Shown one piece after another: positions 30,304-40,600 of a stretch of 64,000 nucleotides of DNA. Made by a program: the position numbers and the translations under genes. The first letter of the stretch is position 1. Each line of letters begins with the position of its first letter. The notes under the pieces were generated by a model. That model made no database searches, was not told where the DNA came from, and was given only the letters and a program-made list of their open reading frames with translations. The DNA is from Arsukibacterium ikkense. GTDB taxonomy: Bacteria; Pseudomonadota; Gammaproteobacteria; Enterobacterales; Alteromonadaceae. The stretch lies in assembly GCF_000987775.1 (NCBI RefSeq), contig NZ_LAHO01000004.1, positions 62,001-126,000 on the forward strand, written 5' to 3'.

Positions 30304-30457
30304 CGGCAAATCCTTGTTATCATTTTCAGCTAGTCTGATACAGCTTGGCGATTGCCACCATAGTACTAAGGTACAGGTTAAAAAATCTGCGTTTAGGCCT
30401 ACAGTATCCAAACTGGTTAGTACCACATTTTGCAATCAATCAGCAGGAGAGCCAAAG

Positions 30458-32767
30458 ATGGCCAAGAACTATAATAACGATGCACAGCACAAGTTTACCC
30501 GCTCAGCCTTTAAACCCAGCCTGTTAGCTCTGGCAATTAGTAGCTGTCTGGTCGCTCCGGTGATGGCGCAGGAGCAGCCGCGCACTGAATCCGAATTAAA
30601 ACTGGAACGAATTGAAGTTACCGCAAGGCGCACGGTGGAAAGCCTGCAGGAAGTGCCGGTAGCGGTGACCTCTATAGGCGCTGATGATATCGCGGAGCGC
30701 GGGCTGGGTTCGGTGGTGGAAATTCAGCAATTTTCACCCAATACCACCTTGCAGGCCAGCCGCGGTACTAACTCGACGCTAACTGCTTTTATCCGTGGCG
30801 TGGGCCAGGAAGACCCACTATGGGGTTATGAACCAGGCGTTGGCATTTATATTGATGACGTTTATGTGGCGCGGCCACAAGGTGCGGTACTGGATATCTT
30901 AAATGTTGAGCGAATTGAAGTGCTACGCGGCCCTCAGGGTACCTTGTACGGCAAAAACACCATTGGCGGTGCGCTGAAATATGTTACCCGGGAGATGACC
31001 GGCGACTCCGAGTTTGCAATAAGTGGTACTGTCGGCAGCTATAACCAACGTGATGTTAAAGTTACCGGCCAGATCCCTCTGATCGCTAATACCCTTTATT
31101 TAGGTGTGGGCTATGCCAACTTGCAGCGCGATGGCTATGGTGAGTTTTTAACCTCTGCCTTGCCAAATCAGGATACCGAAAACTACAACAAAGATTTACA
31201 GGCGTTCCGGCTGACCCTGGAATTCCGGCCGCAAGATAACTTATTTTTCCGGCTGAACTATGACAAAACTGACGACAAGTCGAATGCCAAAGGCGGCTTC
31301 CGTTTACTACCCAGTTTGTTAACTGATGCGCCGGTGCCGGATAGCGTGTACGACTCTTACACCAGCATGCCAACCAAGAACAGGGTTGAAACCGAAGGCC
31401 TGAGCTTGACAGCAGCCTGGGATATTAATGATAACTTTACCTTGAAGTCTATCACCTCAGATCGGAAGAGCTATTCACCGACTAACATCGACTTTGATAA
31501 CACTTCTATTCAGATTTTTGATGTACCAGCAATCTATGACGATAAGAGCTTTACTCAGGAGTTCCAGTTAAATTACCAGAACGACGGCTTTAAAATGGTG
31601 TCAGGTGTGTATTATTACACTGCTGAGTCTTGCGGTGTGTTTGATGCCATCCTTACTGTACTGGGCCAGTCATTAGGTGCGCCTGGGTTAACCCGTGAAG
31701 TTGGCGGTTGCAGTAACAGTGATAGCATGGCAGCGTTTGCCCAGGGCAGCTATCAACTGGATGACAAATGGTCAGTGACTGCAGGCTTGCGTTATACCCG
31801 TGATGAGAAAGAAGCGATAGTACGTAACGGTCTGATTTTTGATGTGGTCTATCCGGAAACCGGTTGGGTGCCAGGTTATGTGCGGCCGGATGGCTTAACC
31901 ACACCTGTGGTACTGGATGACAAAGCCAGTTGGACCAAGCTGACGCCAAAACTTGGCGTAGAATATAAACACAGCCGTGACACCATGTATTACGCCAGCT
32001 TTAGCCAGGGTTTTAAGTCAGGTACCTTTAACCCGCGGGCAACCGTTGCTGAACCGGCGGCCAACCCGGAAACAGTCAATTCATATGAGATTGGCGTGAA
32101 AAGCGATATCACCGATACCCTCCGTTTAAATGCCACGTTGTTCCAGCTCGATCATAAAGATCGTCAGTATATTTCGGTTATTCCGGATCCGAATGACGCG
32201 TCTGCGCTGAACCAGCGTTTAGGTAATATTGGCCGCTCAGAAGCGACCGGTGCTGAACTGGAGATGCTCTGGTTAGCCAGCCGCAACCTGAATATCTATG
32301 CCAATGTTGGGGTGATTGATGCCAAATTTAAAGAGGCGGTAACTTTTACCCCAACTGGCCCGATAGATATTTCTGACCGTTTTACTATTACCAATACCCC
32401 GAAAACTACGGCTACTATTGGTTTTAGCTACGATATGGTCACCGACTTTGGTGATGTTATTTTTAACGGTAATTACGCCTATCGTAGCGCCTATGATCTG
32501 GTAGAGCTGGATAACCTGTTAACCCAGGATAGCTATGGCTTATTAAACCTGGGTGTGACCTGGCTCAGTAAGAGTGGCCAGTGGCGGGTTGGGTTACATG
32601 GCAAGAACCTGACTGACGAGCAATACCTGATAGGTAACTACGCCTTTATTGCACCAGATCCAGCTAATCCAGGTGGCTTTATCCCAGGCCTGGGTGGTGA
32701 CAACACCTTAATTGGCTATTATGGGGCGCCACGTGAAGTGAGCTTAACGGTAGCTTACCGCTTCTGA
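30458..32767 (+). CDS. TonB-dependent outer-membrane receptor
   Basis: Outer-membrane active-transport barrel. From the ATG at 30458 (CAGGAGA 8 bases upstream) it is 769 residues: signal peptide (to about residue 35), TonB box LERIEVTARR, plug domain (VPVAVTSIG, RGPQGTLYGKNTIGGALKYVTR, about 45-170) and a 22-strand barrel ending in the aromatic VAYRF. The frame is open to 30191 but that overlaps the GntP gene. Ligand unknown. It is divergent from the GntP permease with a 154-base promoter gap. No NagR-type palindrome is present here, so it belongs to a different regulon from the second receptor. Confidence 0.92.
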   Translation: MAKNYNNDAQHKFTRSAFKPSLLALAISSCLVAPVMAQEQPRTESELKLERIEVTARRTVESLQEVPVAVTSIGADDIAERGLGSVVEIQQFSPNTTLQASRGTNSTLTAFIRGVGQEDPLWGYEPGVGIYIDDVYVARPQGAVLDILNVERIEVLRGPQGTLYGKNTIGGALKYVTREMTGDSEFAISGTVGSYNQRDVKVTGQIPLIANTLYLGVGYANLQRDGYGEFLTSALPNQDTENYNKDLQAFRLTLEFRPQDNLFFRLNYDKTDDKSNAKGGFRLLPSLLTDAPVPDSVYDSYTSMPTKNRVETEGLSLTAAWDINDNFTLKSITSDRKSYSPTNIDFDNTSIQIFDVPAIYDDKSFTQEFQLNYQNDGFKMVSGVYYYTAESCGVFDAILTVLGQSLGAPGLTREVGGCSNSDSMAAFAQGSYQLDDKWSVTAGLRYTRDEKEAIVRNGLIFDVVYPETGWVPGYVRPDGLTTPVVLDDKASWTKLTPKLGVEYKHSRDTMYYASFSQGFKSGTFNPRATVAEPAANPETVNSYEIGVKSDITDTLRLNATLFQLDHKDRQYISVIPDPNDASALNQRLGNIGRSEATGAELEMLWLASRNLNIYANVGVIDAKFKEAVTFTPTGPIDISDRFTITNTPKTTATIGFSYDMVTDFGDVIFNGNYAYRSAYDLVELDNLLTQDSYGLLNLGVTWLSKSGQWRVGLHGKNLTDEQYLIGNYAFIAPDPANPGGFIPGLGGDNTLIGYYGAPREVSLTVAYRF

Positions 32768-32783
32768 TCCATTAAAAACCTTG

Positions 32784-32801
32784 CCGGGGCGTAAGCCCCG
32801 G
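32784..32801 (+). terminator. hairpin after the TonB receptor gene
   Basis: CCGGGGC (32784-32790), loop GTAA, GCCCCGG (32795-32801), 17 bases after the stop. Only a poor T run follows (TTCATTATAG), so termination strength is uncertain. Confidence 0.5.
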
Positions 32802-32839
32802 TTCATTATAGTGAGCCCACGTGCTCAGAAGTAAACGTT

Positions 32840-33481
32840 ATGATTGCCATCATCGCCGATGATCACCCGTTATTCCGGGTTGCCTTAGCCCAGGCATCAA
32901 GCGCCATTTTAGGCAGCGATGCCTTGTTGCTGCAGGCGCAAACCATGGAGCAAGTCTGGCCCTTATTGCGCCAGCACCCCGATACCCATTTTATTTTCCT
33001 TGATTTAAAAATGCCCGGCTCCGATGGCTTTACCGGCTTAAGTGCGCTACGCACCGAATACCCGGATGTGCCGGTTATTATGGTGTCTGCAGAAGAAGAC
33101 CCGGTGATTATCAAGCAGGCGCTGGCCTTAGGGGCGGCGGCTTATATTCCCAAGTCGGTGCCGCTGGAGCTATTAGCTGATGCCATTAGCGCGGTACTGA
33201 AGGGTGACAGTTGGTTACCGCCTGGCCTGGAGGATGATGTTAAAAACGCCAAGCCGCTGATCGACAATGATTTTTCCGAGCGTTTAGGGCAGCTTACTCC
33301 GCAGCAATTCCGGGTATTAAAAATGATTGCCGATGGCCTGCTTAACAAGCAAATTGCCTATGAAATGAATGTACAGGAAACCACCATTAAGCAGCATGTG
33401 TCGGCTATTTTACGCAAACTGAATGTCAATAACCGCACCCTGGCGGGCATTATGTTTGAAAAACTCAAGCTGGCGACCTAA
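32840..33481 (+). CDS. crbR: LuxR/NarL-type response regulator, CrbR/ErdR-like
   Basis: The 213-residue protein has an N-terminal receiver domain (DD at 7-8, phospho-acceptor D55 in FLDLKMPG, conserved Lys in YIPKSV) and a C-terminal LuxR HTH (about 148-205, LTPQQFRVLKMIADGLLNKQIAYEM). Length and the N-terminal IIADDHPLFRVALAQ resemble CrbR/ErdR, which pairs with the symporter-like kinase CrbS/MxtR and turns on acetyl-CoA synthetase. A kinase of just that type lies at 37628-41110, on the other side of a four-gene operon. The pairing is inferred. Confidence 0.8.
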   Translation: MIAIIADDHPLFRVALAQASSAILGSDALLLQAQTMEQVWPLLRQHPDTHFIFLDLKMPGSDGFTGLSALRTEYPDVPVIMVSAEEDPVIIKQALALGAAAYIPKSVPLELLADAISAVLKGDSWLPPGLEDDVKNAKPLIDNDFSERLGQLTPQQFRVLKMIADGLLNKQIAYEMNVQETTIKQHVSAILRKLNVNNRTLAGIMFEKLKLAT

Positions 33482-33681
33482 GCTGGTTCGCCAGGCCACT
33501 TTTTGCTGCGTCAGCTAGTTTTACATAGCTTGCCATCTGAAGATCTCGTCGAACCATAAATGTGTTGTAAAACAGAATGTTCTAATTCTGGCTTGCACTA
33601 TGCATTACCCTGGCTGTTGTATTCTTCCTGCATATTTAGGTGTGATGTGGGTTTCTGCTTTAATTAAAGGAGAAGCTGGCA

Positions 33682-34038
33682 ATGGAAACTCCTCTGTCAA
33701 ATAAGCGCGTAAGCGCAATGATACTTTGTTTTATCTTGTCGTTATGTAGTGCAGCGTTAGCGGCTACCCCCAAAGCAGTGCTGTCAGGGCCATCGCAGGC
33801 CAGTGCCGGTGATGTGGTGATGCTGACGGGTATGCACTTCACTGCTGGCGATACCTATACTGTAAAAACTGTAGTGGGTAAGCGTAGTAGTCAGGAACTG
33901 GTTGTGGCAGACAGTGACGGCGGTTTGTCTTATCAATTGGTTACTTCGGTTGCGGGTACTTATCAGTTACAGATACGCGATAATCGCAACAGGTTAATCA
34001 CTACATCATTAGTGTCGGTAAACCGGGCCGGGGGTTAG
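33682..34038 (+). CDS. small secreted Ig-like protein of unknown function
   Basis: 118 residues with a signal peptide (hydrophobic MILCFILSLCSAALA, cut near AAATP) and one beta-rich Ig/IPT-type domain (AVLSGPSQASAGDVVMLTGMHFTAGDTY). A good ribosome site AAAGGAG lies 8 bases before ATG. First gene of a tightly packed secreted-protein operon (the next starts three bases after). I do not recognise the family. Confidence 0.75.
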   Translation: METPLSNKRVSAMILCFILSLCSAALAATPKAVLSGPSQASAGDVVMLTGMHFTAGDTYTVKTVVGKRSSQELVVADSDGGLSYQLVTSVAGTYQLQIRDNRNRLITTSLVSVNRAGG

Positions 34039-34041
34039 GCG

Positions 34042-35127
34042 ATGGCCTTGTTTAAATGCACCCACCTGGCTGCCGGGGTACTTGCTCTGTGTGGCAGCTT
34101 AGCAGTTGCCGCTGGTTTGCAGCATGATCTGGCTTTCGTGTCGATCCGTGATGGTAACGCACATATTTATGTCAGTCGTGGTGATGGTACGCAAGTCGCA
34201 CTAACCAGTGGTAGCTCGGTTAATACGCAGCCGGCCTGGTCTGCCGATGGCACTATGCTGGCATTCAGCTCAGTGCGGGATGGCCAGTCAGCTATTTATA
34301 TTATAGGCGCTGACGGTCAGGACCTGAGGCGACTGAACCAAAGCACGCTGTGGCAAACGGCGCCATCCTGGTCACCAGATGGAAAGGCTATTGCCTTTTT
34401 TGCGCGCGACAACAGTAAGCCCGGGGTCGCGTTGCACCTGATGGATTTGACCGACCGCACGGCGCTAATCATTGACGCTGATGGTATGGAAAAAGGACCT
34501 GATGCCCCTGTCTGGTCTGCTGACGGTAAGCAGTTAGCCTTTCTGGGAAGCCATGCCGGGCAGAAAAACGATGTCTGGGTGGTGCAACGTGATGGTAGTG
34601 GCTTACAGAACATCAGCCAGCAGGTATCAACCCGGCATAAAGCGCATCCGGCCATGTCACCTGATGGTCGCTATGTGGTTTATGTTGCGGATATGCGCGG
34701 CTATTTAGCATTGTTCCGCACCGATCTGCAAACTGGGGAATCGGTTAATTTAACGGCTGACAAACCTGCCGCCTATGAAACGCCCCGTTGGTCAGCGGAT
34801 GGCAGGCGGTTAGTTTTTGCCAGTAGCCGTGACGATCCAGAGTTAACCCGGATGGATATTTTTATGATGAACGCTGATGGTTCAGGGGTGACGAACCTGA
34901 GCCAGCACCCGCATGAAGATTTTAACCCGCATTGGTCGGCAGATGAACAACGTATTATTTTTACCAGTTTGCGCAGTGGTACCGCGCAAATTTTTGCTTA
35001 CGATTTAGTATCAAAACAATTGATGCGGATTACTGATAATCAATCTCATGATATGGACCAGGTACCACAGCCTGTAGCTGTTCGCTTTTTACAAACTGCG
35101 GTGTCGCTAACAAAGGGAGACCTGTAG
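34042..35127 (+). CDS. exported TolB-like PD40 beta-propeller protein
   Basis: 361 residues: a signal peptide (ending near AVAAGLQ) and six PD40/WD40-like blades, each with a WSADG or WSPDG turn (AWSADG, SWSPDG, VWSADG, AMSPDG, RWSADG, HWSADE). The fold is that of the TolB C-terminal propeller, without the TolB N-terminal domain and away from the tol-pal genes, so it is not TolB itself. Second gene of the four-gene operon; probably a periplasmic or surface protein-binding propeller. Confidence 0.82.
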   Translation: MALFKCTHLAAGVLALCGSLAVAAGLQHDLAFVSIRDGNAHIYVSRGDGTQVALTSGSSVNTQPAWSADGTMLAFSSVRDGQSAIYIIGADGQDLRRLNQSTLWQTAPSWSPDGKAIAFFARDNSKPGVALHLMDLTDRTALIIDADGMEKGPDAPVWSADGKQLAFLGSHAGQKNDVWVVQRDGSGLQNISQQVSTRHKAHPAMSPDGRYVVYVADMRGYLALFRTDLQTGESVNLTADKPAAYETPRWSADGRRLVFASSRDDPELTRMDIFMMNADGSGVTNLSQHPHEDFNPHWSADEQRIIFTSLRSGTAQIFAYDLVSKQLMRITDNQSHDMDQVPQPVAVRFLQTAVSLTKGDL

Positions 35128-35128
35128 T

Positions 35129-36961
35129 ATGAAAACTAAGCCTATTTATTCCTTTAACAGGAAATTTTTTGGCCCGCTGTTAATGGTTGCTGCGGGCTGT
35201 TGTGCCAGCACCGCCGTGGCCGCAGGCAAAACCTACACACTGGATGCTGATTTTGCATTAGGAGTGCTGGATGGTGTTAACTACGATGCGCCAAACAGTG
35301 ATCAGCTGCAACTTAACGCTATAGGTACCACCTTTCCGGTAGCTTGGATAGCTAACGCCGGAGAAGATACTGTATCTAAGTTTGATACTATTCTTAACAA
35401 AGAAATTGCCCGTTACCGCACCTGGTTTGGGCCGGCGGGGCAGCCTGGTCACTTTGGTCATTTAGGTAATGCCTATAGCGGTGCGGCGCCCTCCCGCACC
35501 GCAGTGGATATTAACGGTAATGCTTATGTATTAAACCGGCATTTCAGCCAGGGCAGCAATAGCGCTGGGGTGGTGCTGAAAATTCTGGCTGAGGGGTTTA
35601 TTGATCGCAACGGCAATGGCGTGATGGACACCTCTTTTGATGCGAACGACGATGGCATTATTGATGTCAGTGAAATGCTGCCAATGGCCGATACTAATGG
35701 CAATGGTATTATCGATGATGACGAAATTCAGGATGAGCGAATTGCCTGGGTAAAACGGGTGCCGGATGGCATAGGCGCGCCGCTAAGGCCAACGGGAACT
35801 CTGGGTCGGGCCATGTGTATAGGCACTGACGGTAATCTCTGGGTGGGGCTATTCAATGACAGAACCTACTATAAAATTAGTTCAGCTGATGGTTCGACCA
35901 TTGCAGGCCCGGTGTCTACCCAGCCCACTGTTGGTGAGCCGAATGCCGGTTCCTGGACGCCCTATGGCTGTCTGATTGACGCCAGCGGTACCTTATGGAG
36001 CGCCTCCCTTGGCAGTACATTAGGTAAAATTACCAATACTCAAAGTAACACCGGCCCTTATACGGTGGCATCCTTTGGTGGCATGTCTAATTATGGTATT
36101 GCTCTTGGCAACGGTAAAGTTTACCTGGGCAGTGGTAATCGTCAGTTTGACCCGGCAACCAATACCCATAGTGCCATTCCAAACATGACGGTGGGCAGTT
36201 CAGGCATAGTGGTAGATGGTGGCGGTAATATTATTGCGGGTAGTTCCACTGTGCGCAAAGTTGCGCCGGACGGTGCCCTGTTGTGGCAGGCATCCTTGCA
36301 AGCCGGTGGCAGCAGCTCGGTAGGTATTCAGGTAGATGCCAATAACGATGTGTTGCAAATAGGCTTTACCAGTGCCGGCCGTATTCAGAAATACCGTGGC
36401 ACAGACGGTGCACCGCTAGGTGTATTTCCGGTTGGGAATATGCCTTATACCTACAGCGATGCGACTGGTCTGGTTGCGCGTAATGTTACCAACCCTACCG
36501 GTACCTGGACTGTGGTCTATGACAGTGGCAGTGGTGGTACTGCCTGGGACAACATTAACTGGAATGACCTGACCCCACCTGATACTGCTGTACAGGTATC
36601 GTACCGAACTGCTGAAACGGAAGCCGGATTGGCATTAATGAACTACCAGCTTACCGGTAAAGGCGACACTTTGGCCAGTAGTGGCCGTTTTATTCAGGTG
36701 CAAAGCCGGCTTAACGGTAATGAGCAGGGCAACACTCCGATCCTGTTTGACCTGACGATTGCTGCGGTGGATGCGGGCTGTGATGTAAATGATGATGGCG
36801 CGACAGATTCAACTGATGTTGCGTTGGTGCGAGCAGCTGTTGGCCAAACTGTACAGGCAGGTGATGTCAGAGATCAGGACGCCAATGGTGTCATCACAGT
36901 GAATGATGCGCGTTTATGTGCGTTAAAATGCAGCTTACCCCGCTGCGCCATTGCCCCTTAG
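35129..36961 (+). CDS. exported beta-propeller protein with EF-hand repeats and a C-terminal dockerin-like module
   Basis: 610 residues with a signal peptide (to about residue 32), an NHL/SMP-30-like propeller (INGNAYVLNRHF, IGTDGNLWVGLF, IDASGTLWSAS) and, inserted near residues 150-195, calcium-binding loops DRNGNGVMD, DANDDGIID and DTNGNGIIDDDE. The C-terminus (about 550-602) holds two more loops, DVNDDGATDSTD and DQDANGVITVND, framed by cysteines, the dockerin type I pattern. The start is one base after the previous stop. The next gene carries a cohesin-like domain, the natural partner of a dockerin. Confidence 0.78.
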   Translation: MKTKPIYSFNRKFFGPLLMVAAGCCASTAVAAGKTYTLDADFALGVLDGVNYDAPNSDQLQLNAIGTTFPVAWIANAGEDTVSKFDTILNKEIARYRTWFGPAGQPGHFGHLGNAYSGAAPSRTAVDINGNAYVLNRHFSQGSNSAGVVLKILAEGFIDRNGNGVMDTSFDANDDGIIDVSEMLPMADTNGNGIIDDDEIQDERIAWVKRVPDGIGAPLRPTGTLGRAMCIGTDGNLWVGLFNDRTYYKISSADGSTIAGPVSTQPTVGEPNAGSWTPYGCLIDASGTLWSASLGSTLGKITNTQSNTGPYTVASFGGMSNYGIALGNGKVYLGSGNRQFDPATNTHSAIPNMTVGSSGIVVDGGGNIIAGSSTVRKVAPDGALLWQASLQAGGSSSVGIQVDANNDVLQIGFTSAGRIQKYRGTDGAPLGVFPVGNMPYTYSDATGLVARNVTNPTGTWTVVYDSGSGGTAWDNINWNDLTPPDTAVQVSYRTAETEAGLALMNYQLTGKGDTLASSGRFIQVQSRLNGNEQGNTPILFDLTIAAVDAGCDVNDDGATDSTDVALVRAAVGQTVQAGDVRDQDANGVITVNDARLCALKCSLPRCAIAP

Positions 36962-36994
36962 ACCAGGGTTTAAGATGAATAGAAGGATACTATT

Positions 36995-37621
36995 ATGAAG
37001 ACGTTTCTGGTGAGTACGCTGTTGATGCTGACAATGATGTTTATGCCAGCCAGAGCCGCGTTGATTTATGTTACTCCGGCACAGCAACACGTTGATGTTG
37101 GTGATACAGTATGGGTTGATATTTTAGTGTCAGATTTGGCCGGTAATATCGTCTCGGGCTGGGATCTGAATCTGTTTTATAACAGCGCTATTCTGCAGGC
37201 AACAGATGTGTTCTTTGACCTGGCAAATTTTACCGAAGATCCGGATTGGGACGCGTTTTATGACTTCGAATTAAACAGCGGCGATGTTGGCAGTTTTTTA
37301 GTGTCATTCCTGTTTGATCACGAGCTGGCGTTATTACAAACAGAACCTGTACGGTTGTTTTCGGTGAGCTTTCTGGCCTTAACCGACGGCGTTAGTCTTT
37401 TGAACTTCGGACTCGATCCGCTGTTTCAGCTGAACGTCGTTGGGCGTGATGGGGCCAGTTTGCCACTTGTTGCCCGTGGCGCCTGTGTTGGCGTAGGGCA
37501 GGGCCGCTGCGCAGTGGATGTGCCGGCACCGGCGACCTTATGGTTGTTCGCTATGGCGGTATTGCTGCCGTTCAGCCGGCGGTTAAGGGGCACTGTCAAT
37601 GCTACTGGTGAGCAACCCTAG
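36995..37621 (+). CDS. cohesin-like exported protein with PEP-CTERM-type sorting tail
   Basis: 208 residues: signal peptide (to about residue 22), a cohesin-like beta-sandwich (VDVGDTVWVDILVSDLAGNIVSGWDLNLFYNSAIL) and a C-terminal sorting signal VPAPATLWLF, a hydrophobic helix and RRLR. Gammaproteobacterial PEP-CTERM proteins often use VPxPATL in place of VPEPATL, so an exosortase is expected elsewhere in the genome. Fourth and last gene of the operon; it ends seven bases before the stop of the convergent kinase gene. Confidence 0.75.
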   Translation: MKTFLVSTLLMLTMMFMPARAALIYVTPAQQHVDVGDTVWVDILVSDLAGNIVSGWDLNLFYNSAILQATDVFFDLANFTEDPDWDAFYDFELNSGDVGSFLVSFLFDHELALLQTEPVRLFSVSFLALTDGVSLLNFGLDPLFQLNVVGRDGASLPLVARGACVGVGQGRCAVDVPAPATLWLFAMAVLLPFSRRLRGTVNATGEQP

Positions 37622-37627
37622 GTTGCG

Positions 37628-40600
37628 TTAGCGCAACAGGCGCTGGAATAACTTTTTCAGCGCCATGGGTTTTAACGGTTTAAGTAAAAAGTAGTAACCG
37701 GCGTTTAATGCGCTTTCGCGGATATCTTCGTTGTGATCTGCCGAGTGAATAATAACAGGGACATTAACTGCAAAATGGCTGGCCAGTTGCCCGGCAACGG
37801 CCACGCCGGTAGCAGCATTATCCAGGTGGTAGTCGAACAGACATAAATCGGGTTTCAGACCCTGGCGAATGGCTGTTAGCGCCTCGCCAGGCTGACTGAC
37901 AGCGGTAACCTGGCATTGCCAGCTGCTAAGCAGTGCACTAACGGCACTAAGCAGATGTGCTTCGTTATCCAGTAACAGTATTTTTTTGCCAGCAAAACTG
38001 GCACGGATATCGTTGCTGCCTGTGGTCGCTATGCCAGGTAAAACAGATGCCTGTGCCACCGGCAGTGTTAAGCAAAAGCAGCTGCCTTTACCGGGTTCAG
38101 ATTGCACACTAAGCTGATGGCCTAAAATAGTACTGATCCGATGGGCGATGGCCAGCCCCAGGCCCAGCCCCTTTTGGTCTGGCTGGCTACCTTGCTGAAA
38201 CTCTTCAAAAATTCGCTGCTGATCGGCAGCGGCAATACCCACGCCGGTATCCAGCACTTTAATCTGCAACTGTGGTCCGGCGCGCTTAACGCCTAATACC
38301 ACTTTGCCACTGCTGGTATAGCGTACCGCATTAGCCAGCAGGTTCTGAATAACCCGCTTGACCAGCTTACGATCAGTGGTGACACTTAATTTACTGCGGT
38401 GCATGCAAAATTGCAGGCCTTTTTCAGCCGCCAGCACGGCCGCGTCACGGCCAATATCGTCCAGCAGCTGGCTGAGTGCGACTGTCTGTGGTTGCGCTTT
38501 AATCACGCCGGAATCCAGTTTGGTTAAATCCAGAATCGAGGTTAGCAGCTCTTCGGCTGAATTGAGCGAATTACTCAGATTGGCGCTAAGCTGGCGCAGC
38601 TCGGGGGTGTTGCTTTGCTGGCGCAACAAGCCGGCAAACAGTGCTGCCGCATTAAAAGGCTGCATTAAATCGTGGCTGGCTGCGGCAAAAAAGCGGGTTT
38701 TGGCCGCGGTACTGGTTTCCAGTTGCTGCTGGGTCAGCTGCAATTGCTGGTTTAACTGTTGTAGCTCACAAGTGCGTTCGCTTACCCGTTGTTCTAATAA
38801 GGCATTGCTCTGTTCTAATTGGGTTTGCACCGCAATAAAAGAGCTGACATCGGTATAGGTGGTAACAAAGCCACCGCCGGGTAAGGGGTTGCCCTGCATT
38901 TCCAGCACACGGCCATCCTGCTGCTCGCGCTGGAATTTGTAACTGCTGCCCTGGCGTAAAAAGCTCAGACGCTTGCTTACTTCAGCGTCGATATTTTCAC
39001 TGTCTATAAGGCCCCGCTGCAGGTTAAAGCGAATAACGTCGGCGACAGGTTTACCCACTTCCACCATACCAGGCGGATAGCTGAACATATCAATATAGCG
39101 CTGGTTCCAGGCAATCAGCCGCAAGTCAGCATCAACCACACTAATGCCCTGGCTAATGTTATCAATAGTCGACAGCAGCAGCCCCTGGTTAAACTGAAAT
39201 ACCTGGCTGGCCTCATCGACAAAGCGTTCTATAGTTTCCATCGGTAGCTGGGCATGGCGGCCGGCAGCATCCATAATCAGCCGCATCGATGCCCCGCCCA
39301 CTACTGCTGCCAGGCTGCGCTCTGCCGCCTGCACCAGATTGACTGGTGCCAGTTGGTTCAGATTTGGCTCTGCGTCTTTAAAGTTACGTTGCAGCAGACG
39401 CTGGGCTTCTTTTTCACCAGCAAAGCGTTTAACCAGTAAGACGCAATCCTGCACACTCAGCTGCAGGCTGCGCCGGTTATCATTTGGTAGTTGTGCCCTT
39501 AAAAAACGGCCGCTTTCCAGCCATTCACTTACCCGGGTGCTGCTAAACTGGCTTACCAGCAACAGCATCAGGCAGTTAACCGACAAACTTAACAGTACGC
39601 CTAAGCTCAGCGGATCGGCCTGCCAGCCAAAGAGCTGTTGTGGTGCCAGCCATTGCAAACCTAACGGTCCCTGACTGAGCCAGTTTGAGCCCATTAAGCC
39701 AGCCCGGCTGATTTCCGGCAGCAATAGAATATAGGCCCAGACCACAGCACCGCTTAGCACCGCAGCAATCGCCCCTTGCCGGTTAACTTTGCGCGAAAAT
39801 AAGCCAATAATCAGCGCCGGTGCCAACTGAGCTACCAGGGCAAAAGCCATTAAACCCAGTTGGGCCAGGCCGGTTTCGGTACCGATAAAGCGATAATAGA
39901 CAAAGCCCAGCGCCATCACAGTTAACATAGCCGAGCGACGCAAGGTGGCAACCTTTACCTTATTTTGCTGTTCCGGCTGCAACGGGCTGCCGCGATAAAT
40001 AAGCGGCGCCAGTAATTCGTTGGTGATCATAATGCCCAGCACTACTGTGGCGACCACCACCATACTGGTAGCCGCTGAAAACCCGCCCAGGTAAGCCAGC
40101 AGCGCAATATCTGTGCGATTGGCGGCCAGCGGCAGCTGCAATACCACTAAATCGATATTGACATCATCACCCAGCAGCATAACGCCAGCGAGTGCCAATG
40201 GCAGGGTAAAAATACTCATTAACAACATATACAACGGGAAAATCCAGCGGGCACTGCGCAGGTGGCTTAACTTCTGATTTTCCACAAAGCTGACATGAAA
40301 CTGCCTGGGCAAACATAGGGTCGCAAAAAAGCCCAATAGTACATGCAGCCAGTAGGCATGCATCGGCAGTGCGTGCTGCCGCAATTTAGTAATCGCCGGG
40401 TCGGTTGCGGCATTATCAAAAATACTGGCGAAACCATCAAACATGCCAAATACCACAAAACAACCAATGGCCAGCAGTGCCAGCAGTTTAATCAGCGATT
40501 CAAAAGCGATAGCGGTCATTAAGCCGGGGTTTGGCTGATGGGCGCGGGCACTTTTACTGACAAAAAGCAGTGCAAAAACAGCCATCCACAGACTGACATA

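Noticed and set aside
30191-30457. N-terminal extension of the TonB receptor
   Set aside because: It would overlap the divergent GntP gene and put 89 residues before the signal peptide; ATG 30458 has CAGGAGA.
34042-35127. Calling the PD40 gene tolB
   Set aside because: It lacks the TolB N-terminal domain and the tol-pal neighbours.
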